Shown here in pieces: positions 47,362 through 56,226 of a DNA stretch of 64,000 nt. The stretch is taken from assembly GCA_021234155.1 (NCBI GenBank), contig JAJEKV010000031.1, positions 6,894,748 to 6,958,747 of the forward strand, read 5' to 3'. A program made the position numbers and the translations under genes. Under the pieces are notes generated by a model that worked only from the letters and a program-made list of their open reading frames with translations, was not told where the DNA came from and ran no database searches. How positions within the stretch are numbered: the first letter of the stretch is position 1; each line of letters opens with the position of its first letter. Source of the stretch: Isoetes taiwanensis. Taxonomy: Eukaryota; Streptophyta; Lycopodiopsida; Isoetales; Isoetaceae.

Positions 47362-49006
47362 TGTGACGGTCCAGGAGAATATACGCCATAAATATGTATA
47401 TTCCTGGATCCGTCACTATACAAGTCTATCTTCATAGCCTTGTATACCATAGATTGTGGCACTAGGGGGCATGGCCAAGTTATTCTCATAACTTAGCCAA
47501 CCATAGGTTAAGACCATTATCCACGTGGGCTTAACCTATTGGGCACCCGCCACACGAGACTCACCCGATTGGTGCCACGTGGCATCCTAGGTGGACCTAA
47601 CTTATATAGGCTGGAACCCTAACCCTAGGCCTCTTTCCAGCCCTAGCACCCAGAGACTCACCTACTCGTTCGAAACCCCGTTTCGAACATCGTTTGCTGT
47701 GGCATAGACTGGTGCAGCAGCCCCAGCAGGGTAGACTCGTTCTTGGAGCAAGAGCAGCATCACGTGAGTCGAAGACCATGGAGGCACACGGATCTAGAGG
47801 GAGAGCATCAGGAGCAGGTATGTAGGGTAGTAGTTGTGATAGCTCATCTGGAATTAGCATTCCAGATGTGCTAGTATCTTGTATCTAGAGTAGAGCCATC
47901 CTAGAACCCGTATTCAACATCTTGAACCCTAATCAATGAACCCTAACCCTTAGTTAGATTGTATGATTAGGTTAAGATGTTCTTCTTATGATCATTCTTA
48001 GGATATGATGATTATGTGATGTTGGTTGATCATGTTTGCTCCTCTTGTATTGGGAAGGGGGGTAGAGACCTAGGGCCATATGTAATATGCTCCTAGAGTA
48101 GATCCCTTAGTTCCTATTAGATGCGGCCTGTGCATAGGAGCCCACCAGGCTATCAAGGCTATGATATGACTCAGCACCACATAACGGGGCTAGAGGGATT
48201 GTGGAGGGAGGATCCCTGCCGAGCAGGGGCTTCGGGGGATCCCATAGTGGGCTAGGCTTATGGTCGGTCACTTTGTGTGGGCCGAGCATGGGTCCGACAC
48301 CTCCTGGGGCAATGGTGTCGCCCTGCCTCTCGAGAGCTGCAAGTGTTGGCTTGGCTCTCGTTTTGGGGGGTTAAGTCGGTGCAATCGTGTGTCGCCACGA
48401 TTCTCTAGCCCACGGAACCTCTAGACCACGGAGGGGAGATGCAACCCTTCCTCCTCATCGGACCAGGGAGATGCAACCTGGAGCAGTCCCGATGGGTGAT
48501 GCCATGGGATTGCGTATCCGGAAGGCTAGAGTCATGCCAGAGCCTGATTTAGCCCATCTGCAAAGTATGCACAGGAGGGGCAGATGGAGTGGCCAACCCT
48601 AGCCATTGTTCTATGCCAGCCCTCGCCATTGCCATGACTTCGGTGGCCTCCTCTATCTTGAGGCCTAGCCGGGTCACTCATCCTCCTTATGAGTCCGAGC
48701 ACGGGTAGGAGCTCTCATGTTTTACGGTTTGTGTTTATCATCTTTGTATTGGTATATGTGTGATGCACTACCCTTCGAGGTAGTATTTATATGTTTGATG
48801 CTAGTTCTGACGTGTTATCGCTTCCGCTGTTATAGGAGCCCCTAGGGGAAGGGCGTGCAAGACACCTTCAGTTCCCTCCCGCACTAGGGGTCACCTCCGA
48901 GTCTTGAGGGGTAGACGAAGGGGCGCGGCGGTTGTTGAGCCGGACGGAGGATTTCCTCGCCGAGTGTACTAATACTGGGCGCCCGTTATTTTAGGGGAGC
49001 GTCACA
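47362..49006 (+). repeat. 5' LTR (1645 bp)
   Basis: It starts TGTGACGGTCCAGG and ends GGGAGCGTCACA. The match to 58837-61648 is close after removal of a 1162-bp insert from the latter. The first 53 bp form a hairpin (GTGACGG...CCGTCAC, with GAATATAC/GTATATTC). A TATA box (TATATA at 47603) precedes teloboxes at 47615-47628, 47925-47932 and 47939-47953 (AACCCTAA type). Confidence 0.9.
47603..47628 (+). promoter_or_regulatory. LTR TATA box and telo-box pair
   Basis: TTATATAGG at 47602 fits a TATA box. AACCCTAACCCTAG starts 12 bp later, near the expected transcription start. Telo-boxes are found in promoters of plant growth-related genes; the role here is inferred from position only. Confidence 0.5.
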
Positions 49007-49007
49007 A

Positions 49008-49020
49008 TGGTATCAGAGGC
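49008..49020 (+). other. Primer binding site for initiator tRNA-Met
   Basis: TGGTATCAGAGG lies one base after the LTR; the standard form TGGTATCAGAGC is seen in the second copy at 61650. It is complementary to the 3' end of initiator tRNA-Met, as in most plant LTR retrotransposons. Confidence 0.9.
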
Positions 49021-49589
49021 GATGTTCTTGGTTGACCAAGAACTAGCACTCGACCATAACCATGAAAGTAGTCTAACAGGCCTATAGGGGTGTGAAATAA
49101 ACATTTCCACCATTGAACCGCGAAAATAGGGAAAATTTTTTTCTCCTAGGTAGTGGGTCGAATTATTAGGTTAAGTGTTAGACGAAGGAATAAATGAGTC
49201 AAATTTACCTTCTAGTAAATTTGGAGTGGAAATTATGCATCTGCATCAAATTTCACTTAAAATGGGTCGAAGAATCATACCAATCTGAGACCCGAGTGAA
49301 AAATGGCGCAAATCCATAATTAACACCTCAAACCATTAGGAAATTTGAAAGTTTAAAGGTATAATACGAATTTTAGTATATGTATTAAAAATTAAATATA
49401 CATTAATAATAAGGGTACTATAGAGTAATTAATAAGGGGGGCTAATAAGTAGGCCTATTAATGGTAGGGAATATTCTCGGGGACCCTCCTCTTTAAATAT
49501 CCCCGACACCTCATTTTCCCTCCAACCCTTTCCTCCACCATCTTTCTCTTGGTCAGCCTTACGCCATCCTGCTTTTTCCACCGCTAAGT
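49021..49589 (+). other. Untranslated leader
   Basis: About 570 bp between the primer site and the H3-like ATG. AT-rich, no open frame of note, and almost identical to 61662-62227 in the second copy, so it is a conserved part of the element (RNA packaging signals would be expected here). Confidence 0.6.
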
Positions 49590-50701
49590 ATGGCAAGAAC
49601 CAAACAAACCGCAAGGAAGTTTGGCGAAATGACCCACCCTCTCAATGGCGAGGTAGCAGCCGGGACGCCATACATCTAAAAAGATCCCAAACACCTTCAC
49701 CCAAGAAGGGGGGAGAGGAGCTTCCTCCAAAGAAGCAGCCGATTTAAACCTACCATGACGCCGAGGAGGAGGCGCCAACAGCAGCAGAGCTCTTCATCGG
49801 GCGGGCACCCGTGAGAACCGGGCGAAGTCCCGCCATTTTGGACCTCACTCGGACACGGAAGTGGAAGAGCAGGTTGAAGAGCAAGTTGAAGAGCAGGTTG
49901 AAGAGGCGGGCCCTTCGGCACCAAAAAAGAAGGGCAAGGAGAAAGTCGCGGAGTGGCCGGAGGAGAGGGCCGCTAGGAAGAAGAGGGAACGAGAGAGGAG
50001 CCATGGCGGCAAAAGAAGAGAGAAGAACGAAGAGAAGGAACGACGGGCCTCGCAAGACCGGCGTTATTGAAGAACCTCATCGGGAGGAGGAAGAAGAGGA
50101 GGTTGAAGAAGAAGACGAGGAGGACGAGCGCGCCGGGGAACCCTCAAACCCCGACGCTAGACCACCTTACCCAAAGTGGCCCAAGCCACCCAAGGTGGTC
50201 AAGAAGCGTATATGGCGAGCGACCGCTCGCCTCGGCGAGGAGCGCCTCTTCGACGCCGCCTTAAAAGCATACCAGAATACCTCCGCTTCTGGGACGCAGG
50301 TATAATGACCGGTATTGCCGCCGTAACGCCGACCGCTACGCGGGAGGGGGCGCCCGTGCAAGAACCAGCCCCAAGCCGCCACCGCCACCACCGAGAAGCC
50401 GAAGAAGGTCCACCACGGCCTAATTCGATACACCTCAGAAGGTTTTCCTGAGATTAGGCACTTTCAGCAGTGCACTAATCTCCTGATTAGGAAGGCACCG
50501 TTCGAGCGGCTCATGCGAGAGGTGATGCAGGAGTTCGTCACCGACTATAGGGTGACGTCGCTCACAACTCGGGTGCTGCAGGTAGCCGCTGAGGCCGAGC
50601 TCACCCAGTTGTTCGAGGAAGGGAACCTCTGCGCGATCCAGGCGAAGAGGGTGACCCTGATGCCCAAGGACATACACTTGGCGCGTCGCATCCGCAAGTA
50701 A
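49590..50701 (+). pseudogene. Histone H3-like protein, copy 1 (frame broken)
   Basis: The frame starts [13 protein letters not shown], identical to the H3 tail through K9, but shifts soon after. The acidic/basic linker ([42 protein letters not shown]) is spread over several frames by indels relative to copy 2. The histone fold (about 50450-50701) is open and complete: [70 protein letters not shown], then TAA. Against copy 2 it has His-to-Gln at the H113 position and a premature stop three codons early. The gene sits directly downstream of the leader, where gag normally starts. A functional product from this copy is unlikely unless the indels are sequence errors. Confidence 0.8.
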
Positions 50702-50919
50702 TACCCTTGAGGATACAGTTTTGTCTAAATTAATGTAATTATTAAGTTTTCCCCCATAAATACAAAATTTTGTTGTAAGCTGACCCTAATTTTAGTATGA
50801 AAATGTGTTTAAGTAGCTCAAAATTTACTTTAGTTTTCACCATTAAAGTTGGGATGTCCAAAGAAGAATTAACTAGTTAGATACCCTAGCTTAATTAGTC
50901 AAAAAATTGCCAAACTGGC

Positions 50920-51198
50920 GAAACCGGGTCGCATCGCGAGAAACCCCTCTGCGCCCCCGACGCAGAGCTATTTCGCGCGACGCCACCCGATTTCGGCATT
51001 TTGACATTAATAGGTGTCCAATTTGAGTATCAAAAGTTGCTAGTTAGGTTAGAATCATGTTGAAAAGTCATGTTAGGATCTTTAAATTCCCAAAAAACCC
51101 TTCATAGGAATAGAATTGACCCGAAACCGGGTCGCATCACGAGAAACCCCTCTGCGCCCCTGACGCAGGGCTATTTCGCGCGACGCCACCCGATTTCG
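50920..51198 (+). promoter_or_regulatory. Two 76-bp direct repeats with E2F-like sites
   Basis: Repeats 50920-50995 and 51123-51198 each contain GGGTCGCATC, a small stem (CTCTGCG...CGCAGAG in the first, CTGCG...CGCAG in the second) and TTTCGCGC (50971-50978; 51174-51181), which matches the plant E2F consensus TTTSSCGC. Both are repeated in the second element (63592 and 63795). They lie upstream of a TATA box, so a cell-cycle-linked promoter for ORF2 is possible. Confidence 0.55.
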
Positions 51199-51372
51199 CC
51201 CAATTTTGTCCCAATTGACCAATTTTGACCCAACAAACTGCCATGTAGTGTTTCTTGCTTTGCTTTGTTTAGAATTGCACTTCATGGTAGCTCATTTGGA
51301 CAACCATCACCATAGATTCGAAGTCCGCCCCATCAAGAACCTCTGTGCACGAAACCCGAGGCACCCCTAGTC

Positions 51373-51380
51373 TATAAAAA
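51373..51380 (+). promoter_or_regulatory. Internal TATA box upstream of ORF2
   Basis: TATAAAAA lies in the context GTCTATAAAAAGGGCCC, 111 bp before the ORF2 ATG. It is a textbook TATA position for a transcript starting near 51405 and is conserved up to the window edge in copy 2 (63993 onward). Confidence 0.55.
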
Positions 51381-51490
51381 GGGCCCTCATTTGTCATTTT
51401 CTCCCCATCAGAACTGCTCTTAGCCCCTTTGGCGATTTTCTAGCCCTTTGCTTAATCCCAGCAGCCATTTTTCATAGCCATCTCTTCTCA

Positions 51491-52996
51491 ATGGCGCCAT
51501 CAAGCTTTGTTAGATGGTACAATGACTCTAATCACATCCGTGAACTCCCTGCTGAGCAAGCCTTTCATGTCTTTGATCATCTCTTTGATCTTCATGCCAC
51601 TTTGACCAGAACTCCCTACTACACTGACATCATTTGCCAATATGATCAGCAAATTCTGCCCTGGGAAGTTAGCTTGCCACCTAGGGGAGGGAAATGGGTT
51701 TCTTTAGACTCTCTTACTCAAGCCATAGGTGGGGGATCCAGGGGCAAGAACAAGCTGTGGGATAGAACCAGAAACATGCCGGATTACATGACCTGTAAGC
51801 ATCATAGGCATAGGTACCTCTCAAACCAAGCAGCCTTAGCTTTGTTCATGCAGTATAGGGCAGTTAACCAACCAGGGGAGCCGTCAATTCAACCTTTGGA
51901 TTTGGCACCTCTCGACACTCGGGCAGCACAGATAAGCATCCATGAGATCGAGACTGCGGCATACGAACATTACGGCTCCACATCAGAAGCACCTATGTTG
52001 GAGATTGGGCAGGATTACGAAGAGGAGGAGGAAGAGAACCCAAGTTGGGAGATGAGGGAGACAAGAAGGATGGAGAGGCGTCTAGCTCGACAACAGGAAG
52101 TACTAAGGCAGGATTTTGAGCCACCCATGGGTATCACGGCTCTCACCCCAGTGATCATCGACGGCGAGGAGTATATATTCGCCACCGATATCCTCAACCT
52201 TCCCTATTGTCAAGAGGAGGGCCTCAGGATCGATGAGCTCCTAAGCCTTATGGCACAAGAGCAGGGTAGTGACTTCATCGACTACTCCTACCAAGAGATT
52301 CCACGGGAGGTAGCCGAGCGACACTCCTATGCAGGGGAAACCATGTCGGACATCCAGGCATACCAACAGATAAGGCAGATGTTTCAGCAGCAGGAACCCA
52401 TCATCCCAGAAGAAGAATTTCAGAAAATCCAAAGCAGGTTGTACAAGCCGGGAAGAGGCCCAAGCTCCAGCCGACCAGTGCGCTCCAGGAGTATGCGTGA
52501 ATCATCTAGCAGCATCAATTTGGAGAACACAACAACTATGTGGAGGGACCACAAAGATCTTACCGCAATAGATGTGTTCGGCGAGGCGGCTCAAAGGAAG
52601 AGTACGGGAGCCACGGGGCCGAACAGGGGTAAATCACTCAGGTACTATCTTCCGGCCCTTAGCCAAGGACAGATGATAGTCTTCCACAAGGAGTTCAGCC
52701 CAAGGGGTGAAGAATCCGTGGCGCTCCTCATAGCACTCTCAGGCTTTGGACAGCACGCCAGGATAGATTTCGGGATGGACCATGTTATTCTCTTCAAAAG
52801 ATCCGTAGCCCTTCATGCCCTCGACTTCGCAAGGGGCCACCTCAGGGATGCGCACTTGTCAGTAGTGGCGGCAACTGCACCAGAACTTCCAGCACCACAG
52901 ATGGCAAGAGCATTGGAGGGAGGATCGGCGGCCAGAATCCTGCAGAACATGGGCAAGGGCATAGGATTCAAGAAAATCAAGAACTTCTTCAAGTGA
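51491..52996 (+). CDS. ORF2: 501-residue protein of unknown family
   Basis: Intact frame starting with ATG (MAPSSFVRWYNDSNHIRE). I do not recognise it. Visible features: an N-terminal globular part (residues 1-150) with HVFDHLFDLHATL and KHHRHRYLSNQAALALFMQY; an acidic run EEEEEE near 178; an Arg/Gln-rich helix (RMERRLARQQEVLRQDF); a Ser/Arg segment near 335-350; a C-terminal domain (about 385-480) with LRYYLPALSQGQMIVFHKEF and SGFGQHARIDFGMDH; and a basic tail GIGFKKIKNFFK. It has no Cys-rich knuckle and no signal peptide. Its position between the H3-like gene and gag, its own TATA box, and an intact frame while pol is broken suggest a separately expressed accessory protein. Structural-protein or nucleic-acid-binding roles are possible but unproved. 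Confidence 0.75.
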   Translation: MAPSSFVRWYNDSNHIRELPAEQAFHVFDHLFDLHATLTRTPYYTDIICQYDQQILPWEVSLPPRGGKWVSLDSLTQAIGGGSRGKNKLWDRTRNMPDYMTCKHHRHRYLSNQAALALFMQYRAVNQPGEPSIQPLDLAPLDTRAAQISIHEIETAAYEHYGSTSEAPMLEIGQDYEEEEEENPSWEMRETRRMERRLARQQEVLRQDFEPPMGITALTPVIIDGEEYIFATDILNLPYCQEEGLRIDELLSLMAQEQGSDFIDYSYQEIPREVAERHSYAGETMSDIQAYQQIRQMFQQQEPIIPEEEFQKIQSRLYKPGRGPSSSRPVRSRSMRESSSSINLENTTTMWRDHKDLTAIDVFGEAAQRKSTGATGPNRGKSLRYYLPALSQGQMIVFHKEFSPRGEESVALLIALSGFGQHARIDFGMDHVILFKRSVALHALDFARGHLRDAHLSVVAATAPELPAPQMARALEGGSAARILQNMGKGIGFKKIKNFFK

Positions 52997-53295
52997 CATC
53001 GTTGATGGAAAATTTGTTTTGTTAAGTTAATTAAAGTGCATTGTAATTCTCTTTTAAGTATTATCATGTAATTCATCAAATGTATCCCTATATACTAATT
53101 AATGTATTACCATGATTTTGACTTGTAAATGAAATTTTCATATGATTTCTTTTGTACCTAACAACAATTTAATTGTAAGCAAAAATGACTATTGTCTAAC
53201 TTAATAACGTGTATTGATGATCGATCCTTGCAGCAAGGAACTCAAGTGCAGGATCTCAAGACCAGCACCGACAACGCAATTGGGTACCAAGGAAT
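52997..53295 (+). other. ORF2-gag intergenic region with candidate splice acceptor
   Basis: AT-rich spacer of about 300 bp ending in a branch/acceptor-like context (CTAAC, then GATCCTTGCAG at 53223-53233). The gag frame is open from 53221 but its first ATG is at 53332. Expression of gag-pol from a spliced transcript is therefore plausible. Confidence 0.4.
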
Positions 53296-55467
53296 TTGTT
53301 TGGCAGAGAACAAAAAGACCTTGAGCAGGATATGTCACCAGAGGCAATCAACGCAAGGCTGGTGCAGATGAGGAACCAGATGCAACACCTGATCAACTGG
53401 GCGACACCTCTGATGAATGAGCAGGAAGATGGTCCTCTACCTCCACCTCCACCTTGCCTTCCAGGTGGTGACGAAGTCCCTCAGCAGGAAGGGGAGGGCA
53501 ACCAGGGGAACGTCAGGGATAGGAGAAGGAAGAGGAGAACCAGGAGCCCATCGTCATCTAGCTCCAGCACATCAGATAGTTCTTCCAGTGAGGACAGCTC
53601 TAGCTCCGACAGTCAGTCTGACACACCTAGGGCAAGAAAAAGGGCAAGAAAGACAGATGACTACCAGAAAAAGGTGGATAGTGCTATGAGCAACGTATGG
53701 AAAACAAGGAAGCTGGGCCAGTTCTCAGGGAAAGATAGATCAGGCATGGAGGCTGAAGTATGGCTTGATGAAATGGAAGAATTTGGCAACTCTTACGGTA
53801 TGAAAGACAAGGACATAGGGAAAGTTGCTACAGCTAACCTTATCGGACCGGCAAGGATCTGGTGGAAGGGATATGCTAAGTCCAACAAGCTGAAGAGGAA
53901 CAATTGCAGATTTAAGACCTTCAGCAAGGCTTTTCGCAAGCACTATGTGCCAAGGTCTCATACGAGCAGGCAGATCCAGCAGTTTTACAGGTTGAATCAA
54001 GGTAGCTTGTCAGTAGCTAAGTATACCGAAGAATTCATGCGGCTCAGGCTCCATGTTCCTGGGGTCTCAGAAAGGCAAGCGGTGGATACCTACATCGAGG
54101 GGTTGAACAGCAATATCAAGAGGCTTGTTAGAGCAATCAACCCAAGGTCAGTTGCAGAGGCCGAAGATAAAGCTATAAGTTTGGAGGCACCGGCAACCCC
54201 AGCAGAGAAACAGTCAACCTTCAGGGGTAAGAGTTCAGGGCAGTATCAGGGGCAATATCAGGGTAAGCAATCAGCAGCTACACCATCAGGAGGCCAGCAG
54301 CAAGGTAAGAGTCAGAATAAAGCCTTTGGGGACCGTAAGCCACAGAATGCATCAGGGGGCAGTGCTCTTAAGCGTCTCCTAGACAGTCTGCCGAAAGAGA
54401 AGAGACAGGAATGCATCGAGAAAAAGTTATGCTTCAGGTGCTTCCAGCATGATTGTCCATTCGTCATGCAGTCAACCTTGGCAGAACTTGTGGATTGGGA
54501 CTCCCCAACAGAAGTGGACGAAGACGACGACCAGCAGGAGGCCCAGGATTTCATAGATGGTGAGTGCCACATATGTGCAAACATTGAGTCAGGTGATATT
54601 GAGAATCAATCGACTGTCATCGCGGCTGATGGGATCATAGATAGTAATCCATATGTAGTCCTCATAGATACAGGTAGCTCTCACAATTTTGCATCTCCTA
54701 GGTTGGCTGCCCTAATGAAGAACAAGGTATTGAAGTCTAAGCCAAGGCCAGTGGCTATGGCAAATGGCGCAATTCGGCACACTAAGGGGAGGAGGATCAT
54801 CTTTGACATAGACCTTAGTGGGGCTAAGTGGCCGATGGGGGCGGAAGTCATGGATATTGGAAGGTATGATCTTATTGTGGGGATGGAATTCTTGAAGCCA
54901 GCTAAAGCGGTGATTGATTGTGACTGGAACGAAGTCACCATGACGGCACCGGACGGCAACAAGCTGATAGTGAAAGGTAAGAAGGTAGCTTCTCCCATGC
55001 AGTGTATCTCTTTGAAGCAGCTAAGGAAGTGTATAGAAAGGAATAAGGTGGACTACATCTTGAGGATGGAATCAGTTGAGCCAGGCAAGCAGGATGGAAG
55101 TGACCCAAAGGGGAATCAACTACCCAAGCAGATAGCAAGGCTTATTTCAGAATTTAAGGATGTATTTCCAGATGAAATCCGGCAGCTGCCACCTTATAGG
55201 GGTGTGGAATGTGAGATCACATTGGCTCCAGATGCCAAGCCTACCAGTAAGGCGCCATATAGAATGAGCACCCCAGAATTGATTGAGCTCAAGAAGCAGC
55301 TTCAGGAATTGCTCGAGCTTGGGTTTATAAGAGCAAGTGTGTCTCCTTTTGGAGCACCTATACTCTTTGTGAAGAAGAAAGATGGGAGCTTAAGAATGTG
55401 CATAGACTATCGCCAGCTCAATAAGCAGACGATAAAGAACAAGTATGCATTGCCAAGGGCAGAATGA
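53296..55467 (+). pseudogene. gag-pol: Gag-protease-RT (N-terminal part of polyprotein)
   Basis: Open for 723 codons (first ATG at 53332). Ser-rich segment near residues 95-125; Retrotrans_gag domain at about 145-290 ([52 protein letters not shown]). A Gln/Gly-rich linker leads to a shortened zinc knuckle ([11 protein letters not shown]). The aspartic protease has [11 protein letters not shown] with Asp at 458 and [22 protein letters not shown] starts near 640 ([37 protein letters not shown]) and the frame stops at 55465 just after YALPRAE. The stop and frame change make it defective, though Gag and protease are intact. Confidence 0.85.
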
Positions 55468-56133
55468 CCTAATGGACCAGTTACAAGGAGCAAAGATATT
55501 CTCTAAAATTGATTTGAGGTCAGGATACCACCAGATAAGAATAAAAGAAGAGGATATCCATAAGACCGCTTTCAGAACGCGGTATGGTCATTTTGAGTTT
55601 ACAGTAATGCCCTTTGGATTGTCAAACACTCCAGCAACGTTTATGCGCCTCATGAATGACATCTTCAGAGACTTCTTGGATGAGTTTGTCATTGTCTTCA
55701 GGAAAGTGTTGGAAAAGTTGAGAGTCATAGGTTGTATGGGAAGCTCTCCAAGTGCCACTTTGCAACAGGCCGAGTGGAATATTTGGGGCATGTAGTAACA
55801 TCCGAAGGAATCTCCACAGATCCATCTAAGATAGAGGCAATAGTTGATTGGCCAGCTCCAAGGAATGTGGCAGAAGTTAGAAGCTTTCTCGGGTTGGCGG
55901 GATATTACAGAAAGTTCGTGAAGGACTTTGCTAAGTGGGCGTCCCCTCTGTCGGACCTCACCAAGGCCAAGAATATCAAGGATTGGGCTAGTCATCGGTT
56001 AGAGAAAGTCCAAGCTTCCTTCGAGAAGCTTAAGGAGGCCTTAACAACAGCACCAGTGCTTGTTCTCCCGGATCCGAGTAAAGATAAGTTGGTAGCAAAG
56101 ATCACGCAGCAAGATAGCAACAGGGCGTCTTGA
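55445..56133 (+). pseudogene. RT middle and end, active site deleted
   Basis: The first frame continues RT ([38 protein letters not shown]) up to LDEFVIVF. The expected YxDDILIYS box is missing: the next residues are already [10 protein letters not shown] from the following helix. A second frame (55732-56133) carries [10 protein letters not shown]-type sequence, [17 protein letters not shown] and [17 protein letters not shown]. Without the two catalytic Asp residues it cannot polymerise. RNase H start is garbled at 56090-56226. Confidence 0.8.
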
Positions 56134-56226
56134 TGCAAGAAGGAAGGGTAGTCGCCACGACTTCGAAGAAGATGAACGACGCCGAAAACAACGCTACCCA
56201 ACCCATGATCGGGGAGCTGCTAGCCA

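Noticed and set aside
49697-50433. Minus-strand frames opposite the H3-like gene
   Set aside because: Antisense shadows of the acidic/basic linker; composition is explained by the plus-strand codons.
51491-52996. ORF2 as a viral movement or envelope protein
   Set aside because: No signal peptide, membrane segment or recognisable movement-protein motif is visible.
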